In this document: piece by piece, positions 30,360 to 41,279 of the stretch
Layout: every line of letters begins with the position of its first letter
Numbering within the stretch: position 1 is the first letter of the stretch
Origin: Brachypodium distachyon
Lineage: Eukaryota; Streptophyta; Magnoliopsida; Poales; Poaceae
DNA: 64,000 nucleotides
NCBI RefSeq assembly: GCF_000005505.3
Contig: NC_016132.3
Span: 14,002,501-14,066,500 of the forward strand
Direction: 5' to 3'
Notes under the pieces: generated by a model
Told to the model about the DNA's origin: nothing
Databases searched by the model: none
What the model saw: the letters and a program-made list of their open reading frames with translations, nothing else
Translations under genes and position numbers: made by a program

Positions 30360-31409
30360 GAGTAAATTACTAAAACCACCATATTAGGGGTTAGAGTTTC
30401 ACTTCAGTATCAGTTTGCGTTTTTTTACTAAAAATCACCGGATTTGCTTAACCACTCCGTCGCTAGTGTCTAAGCACGAAACTGACGAGCTGGACCCACA
30501 TGTCAGGTCCAAGCTGGCGCCACATCAACTGCTGCCCTATCTGACTTTGACCAATCGTCTCTCCCATCCCCGTCTCCCACGGCCGCCCCTCTGCCGGCCC
30601 ACGTGAGCCGCCGCTTTCGCCTCCGCATGCGCACGCCATCGCCGCTCTGGAGGCCCGCACAAGGGGCCGCCGTCGCCCCCGCAGCCGCCGCTCTGGAGGC
30701 CCGCACGAGGGGCCGCCGTCACCTCCGCACGGGCGCACGTGCCCGCAGCTGCCGCTCTGGAGGCCCGCGAGAGCTGCTGGAAAGCAGTGCGTCGCAGTGG
30801 GGTCGAGCAGAGTCGCGGCGCAGCGGGGGCAAGCAATAGCGCGTGGGGTGCAGGGGGGCGGCGTGGCGGGGGCGAGCGGGAGCGAGCAGCAGCGCGCGGG
30901 GTGCAGGGGCACGACGCGGCGGGGGCGAGCCGGGGCGCGAGGCGACGGGGACGAGCAGGGGGAGCAGGGGCGCGATGCGGTGGGGACGAGCAGGGCGAGC
31001 GGCGGCGTGCGGTGAGCAGCGCAGCGGAGGCGAGGTCCGCTTCTCCCGTCGTTGCTCTACGTGGAGACGGGGAGGGGGAGAGGTCCGCGGAGATGGGAAG
31101 TGCATGCGGCGATGGTGGTCCGTGAGGCTTCTTCTTGGAACACGGTGGTCGCAACGGCGTCTGGGAGCTGTTGCGCGCGGGTGGCCAGGGCGGCGACGTC
31201 GTCCTCGTCGTCTTCGGTGGCTTTCATGGCGAGGACGCGGTCAATGGCCACGTAGGCAAGACACGTAGGCCTGACAGTGGGCCATCCTCAGACTTAGACG
31301 CTAGCGACTAAACGGTTATACAAATCTGGTTGTTTTTAGTAAATAAAACATAAACTGGTACCGAATTGAAACCCTAGCCCCTAATGTGGTGATTTTTTGT
31401 AATTTACTC
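30360..31409. mobile_element. Mutator-like element (candidate Pack-MULE) with 10-bp target duplication
   Basis: Perfect direct repeats CACCAATGAT flank it (30350-30359 and 31410-31419). The TIRs are about 115 bp: the left starts GAGTAAATTACTAAAACCACC, the right (reverse-complemented) GAGTAAATTACAAAAAATCACC, and both end in GTCGCTAG(T/C)GTCTAAG. The 9-10 bp duplication and long TIRs identify Mutator. The interior (30480-31290) is strikingly GC-rich and encodes no transposase. On the minus strand near 31130-31250 an ORF reads MAIDRVLAMKATEDDEDDVA, which looks like real protein and could be a captured host fragment. Internal GGCCCGCAC(A/G)AGG-type repeats are present near 30650-30770. Confidence 0.85.
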
Positions 31410-31589
31410 CACCAATGATCGAGCTGGCGAGGATCACGTGGTTCAGTACATACGTACTTACGGGATTTGTGTGTACGGAGTAGTATGGGAGTAATCGTCT
31501 CCGGACAATCAATTAGGCAAAACCACCAACCGGATTCAAAAAAAGCATCTTTGGCCAGTGGCTCGTTGTGCGGCCATACACCAGTTTTT

Positions 31590-33480
31590 TTTCTAAAATA
31601 CACTCAAGCGAGTGTATCATCCATTAAAGAGGAATACTGCGATGCGGTTTGTTACAACCCCGAAGGGTAGAGTACAACTCAACCCACTCCAGTTACATCA
31701 ACATAACCCCACATCGCGCCAAGCTCTACCTTCTGCACTAATGTTCGAAAGAACTCTAGTATAGTTGGGAGAAACTCCTTCAAAAACGATATTGTTCCTA
31801 TGCTTCCAAATCACCCAAAGAACCAAGGTAACGCTCGTCGCAATACTTCGTCTGGCCTTCCCTCGCAAATGGATGTCTTCCCACCACTCGACGATGGTAG
31901 AGTGCTCATCCGACAGCCACTAAATAGCACCCCATCTGCATAGGATCTTCCACCAAATCTGTCATGCCACCACACATCCGAGGAGCAAATGAGAAATCGT
32001 CTCCGGCTCTTGATCACATAAGGGACACTTGTCTGGATGATCCATCCCTCGTCGCTCCAACCTGTCCGCCGTCCAACATCTGTTCCGACACGCGAGCCAT
32101 ATGAAAAACTTGCACTTTGCCCGGCGCATCCGAGTTCCAAATGAGGTCCAGTCCTGCCATTTCCTCTCGTCCTTCAAAGAAAGCCTTATAGGCTGACTTT
32201 GCCGAGAAAATGCCTGACCGAGTCCACTTCCACTGGAACAAATCCTGTTCCTCTCCCAATGTGACTCCCTGAATCGATTCACAAAGCAGCAGAAATCGCC
32301 AGAGACCCGCCTCGCCGAGATTGAGGTTAATACCTCTCGCCCAAGCCTAGTTTTGCAGCCCTGAAGCGACAGACATGGTTCTGGAGTTGTTGCCGCAAGC
32401 TTCATAGATTAAAGGCGCCAAGTCCCGCGGTCTAGCACCATTCAACCAAGGGTCATCCCAGAAAATAGCTCCCTTACCATCACCAATCTGCACCTTGATA
32501 GCAGCATCAAAGAGATCGTGTGAAGCATCTGAGATTTGGATACCAAGATCAGCCCACGGTCTCCAACTCTCAGTTTTCTAAAGCCAGCCCCATCTCGTCC
32601 TTAGCGCAATATTCAGAAGGCGAAGATTAAGAATGCCCAAACCACCCAATAGTTTAGGCATGCAGACAGAACTCCAAGCAACCAAGAAATGTCCCCCCTT
32701 AGCCTCCTTTCTCCCTTTCCATAAGAACCCTCGACAGATACGCTCAATGGCTTCAATGGTTTTAACAGGAAGATCCAAGGAGATCATGGAATAGATAGGA
32801 AGTGCACAGAGAGTGGACTTCACAAGAGTGAGACGACCACCGGTGGACAGCAAGGAAGCTCACCAACCTTGAAGCTTCTTCCCAACATTGTCGACCAGTC
32901 CCTGAAGTTGCGTCACCGAGACCTTCTGCAAGCCAAGAGGGAGCCCAAGATAGGTGCAAGGAAAGCCGACAACCGGACACTGCATCTCATTCGCCACCAC
33001 CTCCAACTGATCAAACGAACACCGAATAGGGTGTGCCGAGCACTTAGCCAGATTCACATGAAGTCCAGAGGCCTCGCCAAAATCAGCAAGCAACGCAGAT
33101 CAAGCTTGGAGGTCCTCCTGTTTGGGCTTCAGAAACATCACCACATCATCCGTGAAAATTGAAGTACGATTCTTTAGACCACAATCGAACGCCTAAGTTT
33201 GAAGCATGCACCAAGAGGTCATTAAGCACATCCATCGCAACCACAAAAAGCATTGGGGATAATGGATCCCCTTGCCTCAATCCACGTTTGTTGAAGATGA
33301 GCCTCCCCGGAATGCCATTCATCAATACCATAGTCGCGGCTGAGCCTAACAAGCCTCCAATCCACGACATCCACTTTCTTCCAAAACCCCTCTTGATAAG
33401 AACTTCGAATAGAAAGCCCCAATTAAGTGAATCGAATGCTTTGGTGATATCTAACTTCAGGAGGATGGAAGCTGAAAGTG
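31590..33480 (-). mobile_element. LINE ORF2 relic, 3' part
   Basis: The second half of a non-LTR retrotransposon, minus strand. From 33480 downward come reverse-transcriptase motifs LLKLDITKAFDSLNWGFLFE, LRQGDPLSPMLFVVAMDVL (33146-33493) and LGLPLG (near 32930). Then come STLCALPIYSMISLDLP, GFLWKGR and GGLGILNLRLLNIALRTRWG (32578-32853), and finally a zf-RVT-like finger CPLCDQEPETISHLLLGC (near 31980-32040). Stops and frameshifts break it. The LINE 3' tail runs to an A-run (plus-strand T8 near 31583-31590). The active-site YADD box is not intact. The other half lies at 36048-36745. Confidence 0.85.
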
Positions 33481-36053
33481 CATGTTGCCCCATGTGTGGT
33501 TTTGCTAATTAATGACAATCCCCATGGACTAATGTTTTAGTTGAAATATATTTGAAGGAATGTTTCATAGGCAAATGAATGAAGACCACTTGGTTAATTC
33601 AATGATAAATGTCATGAAGATAAAGATATACATTGAGTTGTTGACAATTGGATGTGTGGTTTTGGTATCCGATGACAATTCGTATGCATAAGTGTTTGCA
33701 TTGAGCTTTAATTCAAGGAATGCTAGTAAGAAAAGAGTATTGAATTGAAGGCATGAAGTTATTGGATTTCAATGGGTGAATCAAATATCGTCAAGAAGAA
33801 GAAAGTGAAGTTCCTGTGAAGGATTAATATCTTGAGAGAATGATTACAAGATAGAGATTCAACATATGGTTTCAAGATAAGGTTATGTTGAGCTCATGAG
33901 TTGAGTCATGGAGCAAGTAATGGAGTGAAGAATCCATTTGGTGTCTCAAGATTTTGTGACAGAGAATTAAGAAGACCAAAGTGTTATTGATGGTGAACCC
34001 CAATAATGGCAATGAGAGTGTAGTGCATTTGTTGATTAAGTCTTGAAGCAATGAAGGTTAAGTGAAGAGTTCATTATTGGCTTCAAGATATCATAAAGAT
34101 GGAAAGTAAAGCAAATATGAAGGTTGACCAAGAAGAAGTGCAAAGATTGGATTCAAGTGAAACTCATGGGTTTGGATCAAAAAGGAAGATTGCATATAGC
34201 CCATGAGAGATGAGATCAAGTGGTGATGTTTCATCAAGGTTGAGAAGAGCAAGATCAAGAAAAACACTCCGAGGATTATATACATGAATCATATGGTAAG
34301 CAATTGTATATTGCACTAATGGACTAACCCATATTATGTCTATGTTATTTTTGGTTGAGGGTTAGGTGATACATATGGGCGAGCTTTGAAGAAACAATCT
34401 TATATAGCCCATATGGAGACGGTCATCAAGATTGACAAAGGACAAGCTCAATATAAGCATCCCGAGAAGATACATGCTTGAAGCTTGCCATCCATTTGAT
34501 GATAATGTACATGTGAAGATGAGCTTAAAGTGAAGGTCTCCCACATTGGAGTATGTGGGAGCAAATTGAGTATCTTCACTAAGTGACCGTGATCAAAAGA
34601 AGTATTCCATCGTGAGACAAACATGAACATCAACATCAACCTAAAGTGGATTGCTCAAGGCAAAGATATATTCTAGCTAGGTTTTCCTAGTTTTACCGGT
34701 CTCAAGGATTTTGGTGAGAGACCGGTTTATAGGTTCGATAGTCATTCTATCAAGAGGGGCTTTCGGATAGTAACTTGAACACGTCGTGCGTAGAGTGCTC
34801 AAACCTTTGCATATTTTGCATCATCTCTTTTGGTTGATCTTTGTTGGATTTCCACGTGAGTTTGTAGAGCTCGTTGTCTTCTTCGAAACGAGACCAAGTT
34901 CATCGAAATCGGAGTTTGTATGCAAAAGTTATTGTCGTTTTCGTGTGAGTGGTTCTGAAGCTTTTTGTAGGCTGGAACTTCCGGGCAAACCTCCGGGTGA
35001 GTCCAGTAGCATTTTTCTTGTTCGATTTTTTGGTCCGGAACTTCCGGGAGCCCTCCGGGCTGTGGAATTTGGCCCCAACGGGCAGATTCGAGGGAAACCC
35101 TATATAAGAGGCTTCTTCCCCAACGGGAAGGTAAGCTCCTAGACCCAAAAAATCCCCATTCCTTTGAGCTTTCTCCACCTCCCCCAAGCTCCAAATCCCC
35201 CATCAAATTGAAGGGAGTTTGTAGATCTATTTGGAGGGTTCATTTGTGGATCTCCTCCTTTGTCCCTCCTCTCCAATTTCTCCATTACATTTGTTGATTT
35301 GGGTGAGATTTGGGAGAGAGGGATTTCAGCATTTCTTGTGTTCTTACTTTGCATTTGATGCATTGGTTTGAGCTCTCTACCTTGATTAGTTCGAGTGAGA
35401 GCCCGTGAGCTTGTTACTCTTGGAGGTTCTCCTTCTAGACGGCTTGGTGGTTATTGCCTCGGTTACCTCTTTGTGGAGATTGTGAAGATGGCCGAGGTTC
35501 TCCTTTGTGATGCTTTGTGAAGTGGTTGTGGAGCTTGCCATCTTCAGAGTGGAGGAAGAAGCTAGCCATCTTAGTGATTGAGCTCCTACTTTGGTGTGGG
35601 AGGCTCAAGGAGTTGGGTGTGCTCTTTCACGGCTATTCGGGTTACCTCTTGTGGTGCCCGCACCTCTCCAACGGTGATTAGCTTCCTAGGAAGTGAACAT
35701 CGGGATAAATCACCGTTTCCGCGTGCCTCGGGTATTCCTAAACCGAGTTCATTCATTTGTGCTTTAATTTGTGATAGCCATTGTGCTTGAAGTCATATAT
35801 TATCTTATATGTGCTTTGTGCTGTCTTATATATATATATATCGTGCTAGCTTGTTGCTTATTAAGTTCTCATCTCGTTATTGCTTAAGTTGTTGGTGTAC
35901 TATAATTGAGCCTAGCATATTTAGGATTTGTGCTTGAAAATATCCGACTAGTTTAATTCCGCATTTAGGATATATAGAGCCAAATCCGTAGAAGTTTTAA
36001 AACACCTATTCACCCCCCCTCTAGACGACATCGAGGCCTTTTCAGAAGCATGT
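33480..36053. mobile_element. 2.56-kb LTR-like insertion inside the LINE
   Basis: The LINE reading frame is interrupted here. Direct repeats GCATGT flank the insertion (33480-33485 and 36048-36053). Removing the insert and one repeat restores the LINE frame exactly (R-H-A-L-S-A-S-I-L-L-K). The insert starts TTGCCCCATGTGTGGTTTTG and ends in CACCCCCCCTCTAGACGACATC plus GAGGCCTTTTCAGAA. It has no coding ORF but has a promoter-like TATATAAG near 35101, so a solo LTR is the best guess; canonical TG...CA ends are not clear. A second, partial copy of its start motif (TGTGTGGTTTTGGTATCCGATGACAATTC) occurs near 33654, so the left part is internally repeated. Confidence 0.65.
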
Positions 36054-36745
36054 CGGGTAGAATGTAGCCTCCTTGCGGCACCTTGCACCATCAGAAAATT
36101 GTCATGTAAGCATCGTCCCTTCACGAAAGCGCTTTGGTGGGGCCCCATGAGATCAAGGAGTTTAGGAGCAAGCCGGGAAGCCAGAACCTTCGCAATTAAC
36201 TTCCCCAAACTGTGAATCAGACTTACAGGCCTAAAATCCTTCAGTTCCTTAGCATCCTGACGCTTGGACAGAAGGCAGATTAGAGCTTGATTCACAGCCC
36301 CTAATCCCCTAGCATCCAGGCGAGTTAACGCCTGAAAGCAGTCCATAACATCCCCACAAATAATCTGCCAGCAAGAAGAATAGAATTTTCCAGTAAAACC
36401 GTCTGGCCCAGGACTCCTATCTTGCGGCAAGGATTTGATAGCCTCCCAGACTTCCTCGCTGGTAAAATCCTCCTCCGGAGAGCTCAAATCCAAGGTTCCA
36501 ATATTTAGACAATCAAGATTTAGGCCAAACTGCCTTACGACTCCCGTGCCCAGCAGGTTTTCAAAAAAATCATTTGCAGCATTGGCCTTGTCCACATGTT
36601 CCGTCAAAACAGCCCCTTCCGAAGTCAATTGCGTCACAAAATTCTTCCACCGTCGATGACTAGCACTGAGGTGAAAAAATCTTGTGTTTGCATCCCCTTC
36701 TTTACACCAGTTCAAGGCTGGCGTTATTCTTCAGCAAACACCGCA
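36048..36745 (-). mobile_element. LINE ORF2 relic, 5' part (5'-truncated)
   Basis: Minus-strand first half of the LINE whose second half is at 31590-33480. It reads NWCKEGDANTRFFHLSASHR, then SPGPDGFTGKFYSSCW, FRPVSLIHSLGKLIAKVLA, RLAPKLLDLMGPHQSAFVKG and DNFLMVQGAARRLHSTRHA, the finger and palm blocks of plant L1-type reverse transcriptase. Upstream (beyond ~36745) the endonuclease domain and ORF1 are absent, so the element was 5'-truncated on insertion, as is normal for LINEs. This half remains open for 220 codons, suggesting a fairly recent insertion. Confidence 0.85.
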
Positions 36746-36815
36746 TCTGATCATCTGATTGTAATTACGCGTGATTATTCATTTTTCGGATAATCTGCAA
36801 CTGCTTGTAGAATAA

Positions 36816-37291
36816 CTATTCTGCAACCACCCTTCTATAGGCCGCGCGCACCAGCATTAGGAGGCCACGGGGTGGATCGCGACTCACCGGCGGCACGGGA
36901 GGGGCGGCGGCATGGGTCCGTCGCCGGCGGCGTGACAGCAGCACGATTCGCCGTTGACTTCGAAATGCACTGCCTGCGACGCGGCGGTGCACCGGCCCGA
37001 GGAAGTGCACTGGGACGCTCCGGCAAGTGCACTAGTGCATCGGCGGTGCTCCGCCGAATGCACTGCCTGCCCCCACGGCAGTACACGGGTGCACCGGCAG
37101 CTGCGTGCGGTGTACTGCCGACGCAGGTACAAATGCACTGCCGGCACGGGTACAAATGCACCACCAACATGGTGCGAAATGCATTGCCCCGCGCGCGGGG
37201 GGAAATGCACTGACTGGCGGAAGGACGTGAGTTTGGTTGGTTTTAGGCGGGATTCCTTGGACGGGAACCGTAGGTTGCAGTTGCAGAATAG
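36816..37291. mobile_element. GC-rich TIR-bounded repeat element
   Basis: The ends CTATTCTGCAAC (36816-36827) and GTTGCAGAATAG (37280-37291) are a perfect 12-bp inverted pair. Between them lies GC-rich sequence with at least six degenerate copies of an (A)AATGCACTGCC motif (near 36962, 37004, 37050, 37133, 37154, 37200). No transposase and no clear target duplication. Possibly a Mutator-type or foldback MITE. Confidence 0.45.
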
Positions 37292-38711
37292 CCGAGCTAT
37301 ATAGTTGATCTCATGCTTCAACACCCCCAGTCCATTGGACCACGCGATGATTCATCGAGGAACCAAACCTGGATTTGTTAAGATGGAGATCAGTCAGGGC
37401 TACATCAGTAGCAAATTAAGTGCTTTATGCAGCTATAAAGGCCGTCGAAGTCCAAGGCCGTTGATCAAATACATACGTGTCGGAGAAAAGTCAAATCCGT
37501 CGCGGCACGTACACGTAAGGCCAGTAGTACTCCGCACTTAAAACTCGGCTTACAGCCCACTCGGTCAAAAAACTTTAGTCTTGCGAACATTCGTCCTTTC
37601 GTCTCCTGGAACGAATGTCTCTGCTATTTCTCTGTTCGGGATTCGTGTGGCTTTGATTGTGCCATGTCTTCGTGTTCTGCGGCAACTTTAGTTTTGCGAC
37701 GGTGACATCTTGAATTCAAATTTTAATTGAATAATGGATACTTAGTTCTCTTGTTTTACATGTGAAATGTTAGAGGAATGTCGGGAATCGTGGACTGATT
37801 AATGTTGCATCCAACGACTTACGAGTACTAGACAAGCTAGCTAGTTTATGCACACATCCTTGATATATAATTCATGATGGGATTCTCACTTTCGCAGTCA
37901 GTTATTTCCAGATAATTCTCCCATCCAGCAAGGCGTGAACGGATACGACCCATGGGCACGGGTAATTTTTCAAATACATTTTATGAATGCTGTTAATTGC
38001 ACTGTCATTTTTCAAATACGAGAGAATTGCAATAATATATCTCAAATTAACTTGTAGGGGTTAGATTTTGCTGAATTTTCGGACACGGGTTCTTTTGTGT
38101 TGAAATTCCAACAGAACATCATTTTTGGGTAAGACCCATGGTATGTCATAAGCGTGATTATTCCTCCATGGATATATGCTCCCCCTATGTGCTCAAGGTT
38201 GTCTCATGCTTCAACTTCGAGTCTTTTTGATCGACCACGCGAGGATTCATCAAGAAACCAAACTTCAATTTGTTATAAGATGGCTATCAGTTAGGAAGCC
38301 GGCTCTGATCATATAGATGTGTTGTTAGGAATTAAGCCGGTACATGCCTACTTGATCCGACTCGTGCGGAGGACAACATCCACACCAGAAGACCTGCTTG
38401 TTTCCACCGGCTCGGATCAAGATACTTCATACTATATGCATTACTTGTAAAGTAATTTCAAATATTCAGAATTAAACTGAATAATAATTGATATGAGCGT
38501 GTGAAATTTACAAGAATATGGACTGATTAATGTTACATACATCGACTTTACATGAGTAGACCATCCATTTATCTGTACACATCGTTTTGACATACTCGCT
38601 CCGTTCCGAAATAAGTGACTTGAATTTGTATAGATTATTATACAAACCCTCATCACTTATTTTCGGACTGAAGAACTATAATAACTGAGGCATGATGGGA
38701 CTCTAATAAAA
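37292..38711. other. Repeat-rich intergenic, tandemly duplicated
   Basis: Two direct copies of the same sequence are recognisable: 37310-37404 matches 38206-38297 (CTCATGCTTCAAC..., GATTCATC..GAAACCAAAC), and 37760-37951 matches about 38494-38766. The last part of the first copy (CAGATAATTCTCCCATCCAGCAAGGCGTGAACGG near 37910) corresponds to the 3' coding end of the F-box pseudogene in the second copy. No gene is supported. Confidence 0.55.
38593..38672. mobile_element. Short Stowaway-like MITE
   Basis: The left end is TACTCGCTCCGTTCCGAAATAAGTGACTTG; the right end, CACTTATTTTCGGACTGAAG, is its degenerate inverse complement. About 80 bp with AT-rich middle. It lies in the second copy of the local tandem duplication and is missing from the first, so it is a later insertion. 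Confidence 0.6.
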
Positions 38712-39397
38712 TCAGTTATTCCCAGATAATTCTCCCGTCCAGCAAGGCGTGAACGGATATGACTCATTTATAAGTTCCTCCTTCTCATAGTCCATACTAG
38801 CACCATAGCTCCTTGGGCTTAATTTGCCCAAGTACTCAACTCTGAAGCTATCAAAATGATATGCCATTCCTCGTGTCAACGTGTCGCTCAAGAACACAAC
38901 ATCTTCCCAAGGATGGAACCCAAGAAAATCAACATAACAAGAACTACGTCGAACTTCCTCCTCACCCACTGGTGCTGCCGCTTCCTCGTTAGGATTGTCT
39001 TGGCTGGAATAGTAATTGTTATCTTCTAAGAACCAGTCAACATGATGATGATGATGATGATCCTGTCGCGGCATCACGAGCTTGAGGTTAATCCGATGCT
39101 TCACCCTCCACTCAAATCGTCCAAGCGATTCATCGAGGATCCAAACCCGGAGATCGTAACCATGGTGTATCGACGCGCAATGCACCTTGTTCTTCGATTT
39201 CCCCAGATAAAGCCCTGGGTGTAATGGCCGGATCCGATGCCTGCCGGGGGCTTGATCACTTGGTACTTGTCAGCAGACGATGATATTCTGTAGAAGAAAT
39301 TGTTCTGGCAATGCACGTAGAGCGCTCCTCGCACGTAGACGCCATAGTGATTCTTGTAGCATATGGGTTCATGGCGTTTTGGTGATCCTTGTAGCAT
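38712..39397 (-). pseudogene. F-box-associated-domain gene fragment, frameshifted
   Basis: The C-terminal part of a grass F-box protein on the minus strand. The first frame (39397 down to ~39200) reads YGVYVRGALYVHCQNNFFYR and IKPPAGIGSGHYTQG. After a 1-nt frameshift near 39205-39215 (in GGGCTTTATCTGGGG) the second frame continues LYLGKSKNKVHCASIHHGYDLRVWILDE, typical of the F-box-associated region ('...gksk.gvhya.....l.vWiLde'), and ends HLINES-type ESYPFTPCWTGELSGNN at 38712. No F-box is visible upstream, so it is also 5'-truncated. A His6 run comes from a (GAT)n microsatellite at 39043-39061. Confidence 0.7.
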
Positions 39398-41279
39398 ATG
39401 GGTGATAGTCCCGGCGGCGGACTACTAAATGGGGGACTTACGCACTGACGATTTGGACTGTTTGCTCAACTCATAAACCAGCAAATGCTTCTGAACAGAG
39501 TACATTTTCCGAATGATTCTGAAAGTTATCCCAGGCAATTCAGGTGACAGAGTGCATGTTTTTCAGAACCCTCCAGGATCATGTAGTCTTTTGGTCTAAA
39601 GTACGCCAGGGCCAAAGATGAAACATATCCCAGAATCCAGTTTCCTCGTGAGACCGTGATCAAGTTAAAACAATAACCCAAGCAAAATGGAATTCACTCA
39701 CGAAAGAAACTGAAGTGCATGCAGGCCTCTTGCAGTTTTTTTGACAACTTTGACCCCATTTAGTGAGATTTCCGCTTTTTGACCCCATTTAGCAAAAGTT
39801 TTGCCACGGATGACCCCATTTAATTTTTGACCTTGGACTCGTCGGCATCTTAGAGCCCGTGAGAGTAGAAAAGGACATGAAGGAGCTTTAGAAGCGAATC
39901 ATTTATGGTGGGAGCCAAGATCTATGCATGCTAGCTGTTCATATACGGATTCGGCGGCGTGGAAAAAATCACAGCTGCCTTGGCGCTCTACCGGAACTGC
40001 TGGGTTCAATTTAAGCAAAAGGTCACCGTGTCCCATAACATCGACACTAATTAAGTCCTGAATGACATACTGAAGCAGGTGAAGATGCAGGCGAAGGATC
40101 AGGAAGATCAGAACAACACCGTAAACACATGTAAGGATGTATAAATTCCCTTCTGCCAATTTTTTTTACGTGGCTAAATAGTCCAACAGATTGCAAGGGT
40201 GCTAGCATAAATAGATTTAACTAGCTCCCAAAATTTGAATATACAACAACGACATATATTGCTACACACTATGACACTAAATGCGCTGAATGCCATGGTA
40301 ATCATGTCGTGCAACAAGACACTAGAAAAAGGATGTTGAATCCTCTGCGGGCATTAGCACAAGTTAATTTTGTTATCTCAGACATGATTATCAGAAGACA
40401 TACTAAGATCTCGCTAGCTCCTCTTTGTTTGCAGCAGATATATGCATTCAGATCGAACAATGAGGTTTAAAAAAATTAAATGGGGTCATTTGTGGTAAAA
40501 CTTTTGTTAAATGGGGTCAAAAGATGAAAATTTTACTAAATGGGGTCAAAGCTGTCAAAAACCTGAAACTTAAGTGTCAAAAATGGAATTCACTCTTCTT
40601 TCTTTGATTTGTTTCAGTGTGGACATTCAAATGCTGCAGTGATTTGAATTTCTTGTCTCCACCTAGTTGCTTTGACAAGCAATGATGCCTCCCGTCCCGG
40701 TGGCACTTACCCAGATTTTGAAGAGGTTATTGGTCACATCTTAAAACCTTCAGTACAGCCATAATTTTGTACAAGTTCAGAGCTTAGACACATCTTGCTC
40801 ATTCAATATATTAGAGTCTTTTGATTGTATAAACAACGAATACAATTTTTCCCAGGAGAAGACTGACATAGCTAACAAAATGCATGGTATATTAAGACAT
40901 CGCCTCTTGACAGTTGATACTTAGTCCTTGCATAGAGACCAACATATCACAGGTATGATCAGTCACGCACCCAATTTTTTTGAAACCGTGATAAATTTGT
41001 GACCATGACTATCTGCCATTCATGTGAAATATAGTTTTACAAATATGTGTATTGTGATTATACATCACAGGAGTACAATCCACAATTAAGACAATTTCAG
41101 TGTTATCATGCAGGTTGATCAAAATGTTACTGTAACTAATGCTACTGATGCGCTTGGTGATACAGAACACTAGCCAGCAGTGCACATCAAAAGACAGAGG
41201 GCTTTGCGATCAGATAGGATAAAATGAGCCAGTAATACAGATTAAAAACCCTATGAACTAAATCTCAAAATAGCTCAAT
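39398..41279. other. Intergenic with a TIR element
   Basis: No supported gene. It contains the TIR element at 39687-40595. The part 40600-41279 is AT-rich and probably holds the 3' UTR of the minus-strand PORR gene near its right end. Confidence 0.45.
39687..40595. mobile_element. Long-TIR element related to 17558-18374, left end rearranged
   Basis: The inner left arm (TTTGACAACTTTGACCCCATTTA..., from ~39731) and the right arm (40467-40595) are inverted repeats of the same family as 17558-18374. The right end is GAATTCACTC (40586-40595) followed by TTCTTTCTT. At the left, the terminus AATGGAATTCACTC (39687-39699) is in the wrong orientation and is followed by ACGAAAGAA, whose reverse complement TTCTTTCGT matches the right-hand flank at 8 of 9 positions. 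A minus ORF (39899-40159, MAEGNLYILTCVYGVVLIFL) in the interior is unrecognised. Confidence 0.5.

Noticed and set aside
38900..39061. His6 run as a functional tag-like or metal-binding stretch
   Set aside because: It comes from a (GAT)n microsatellite within a frameshifted pseudogene.
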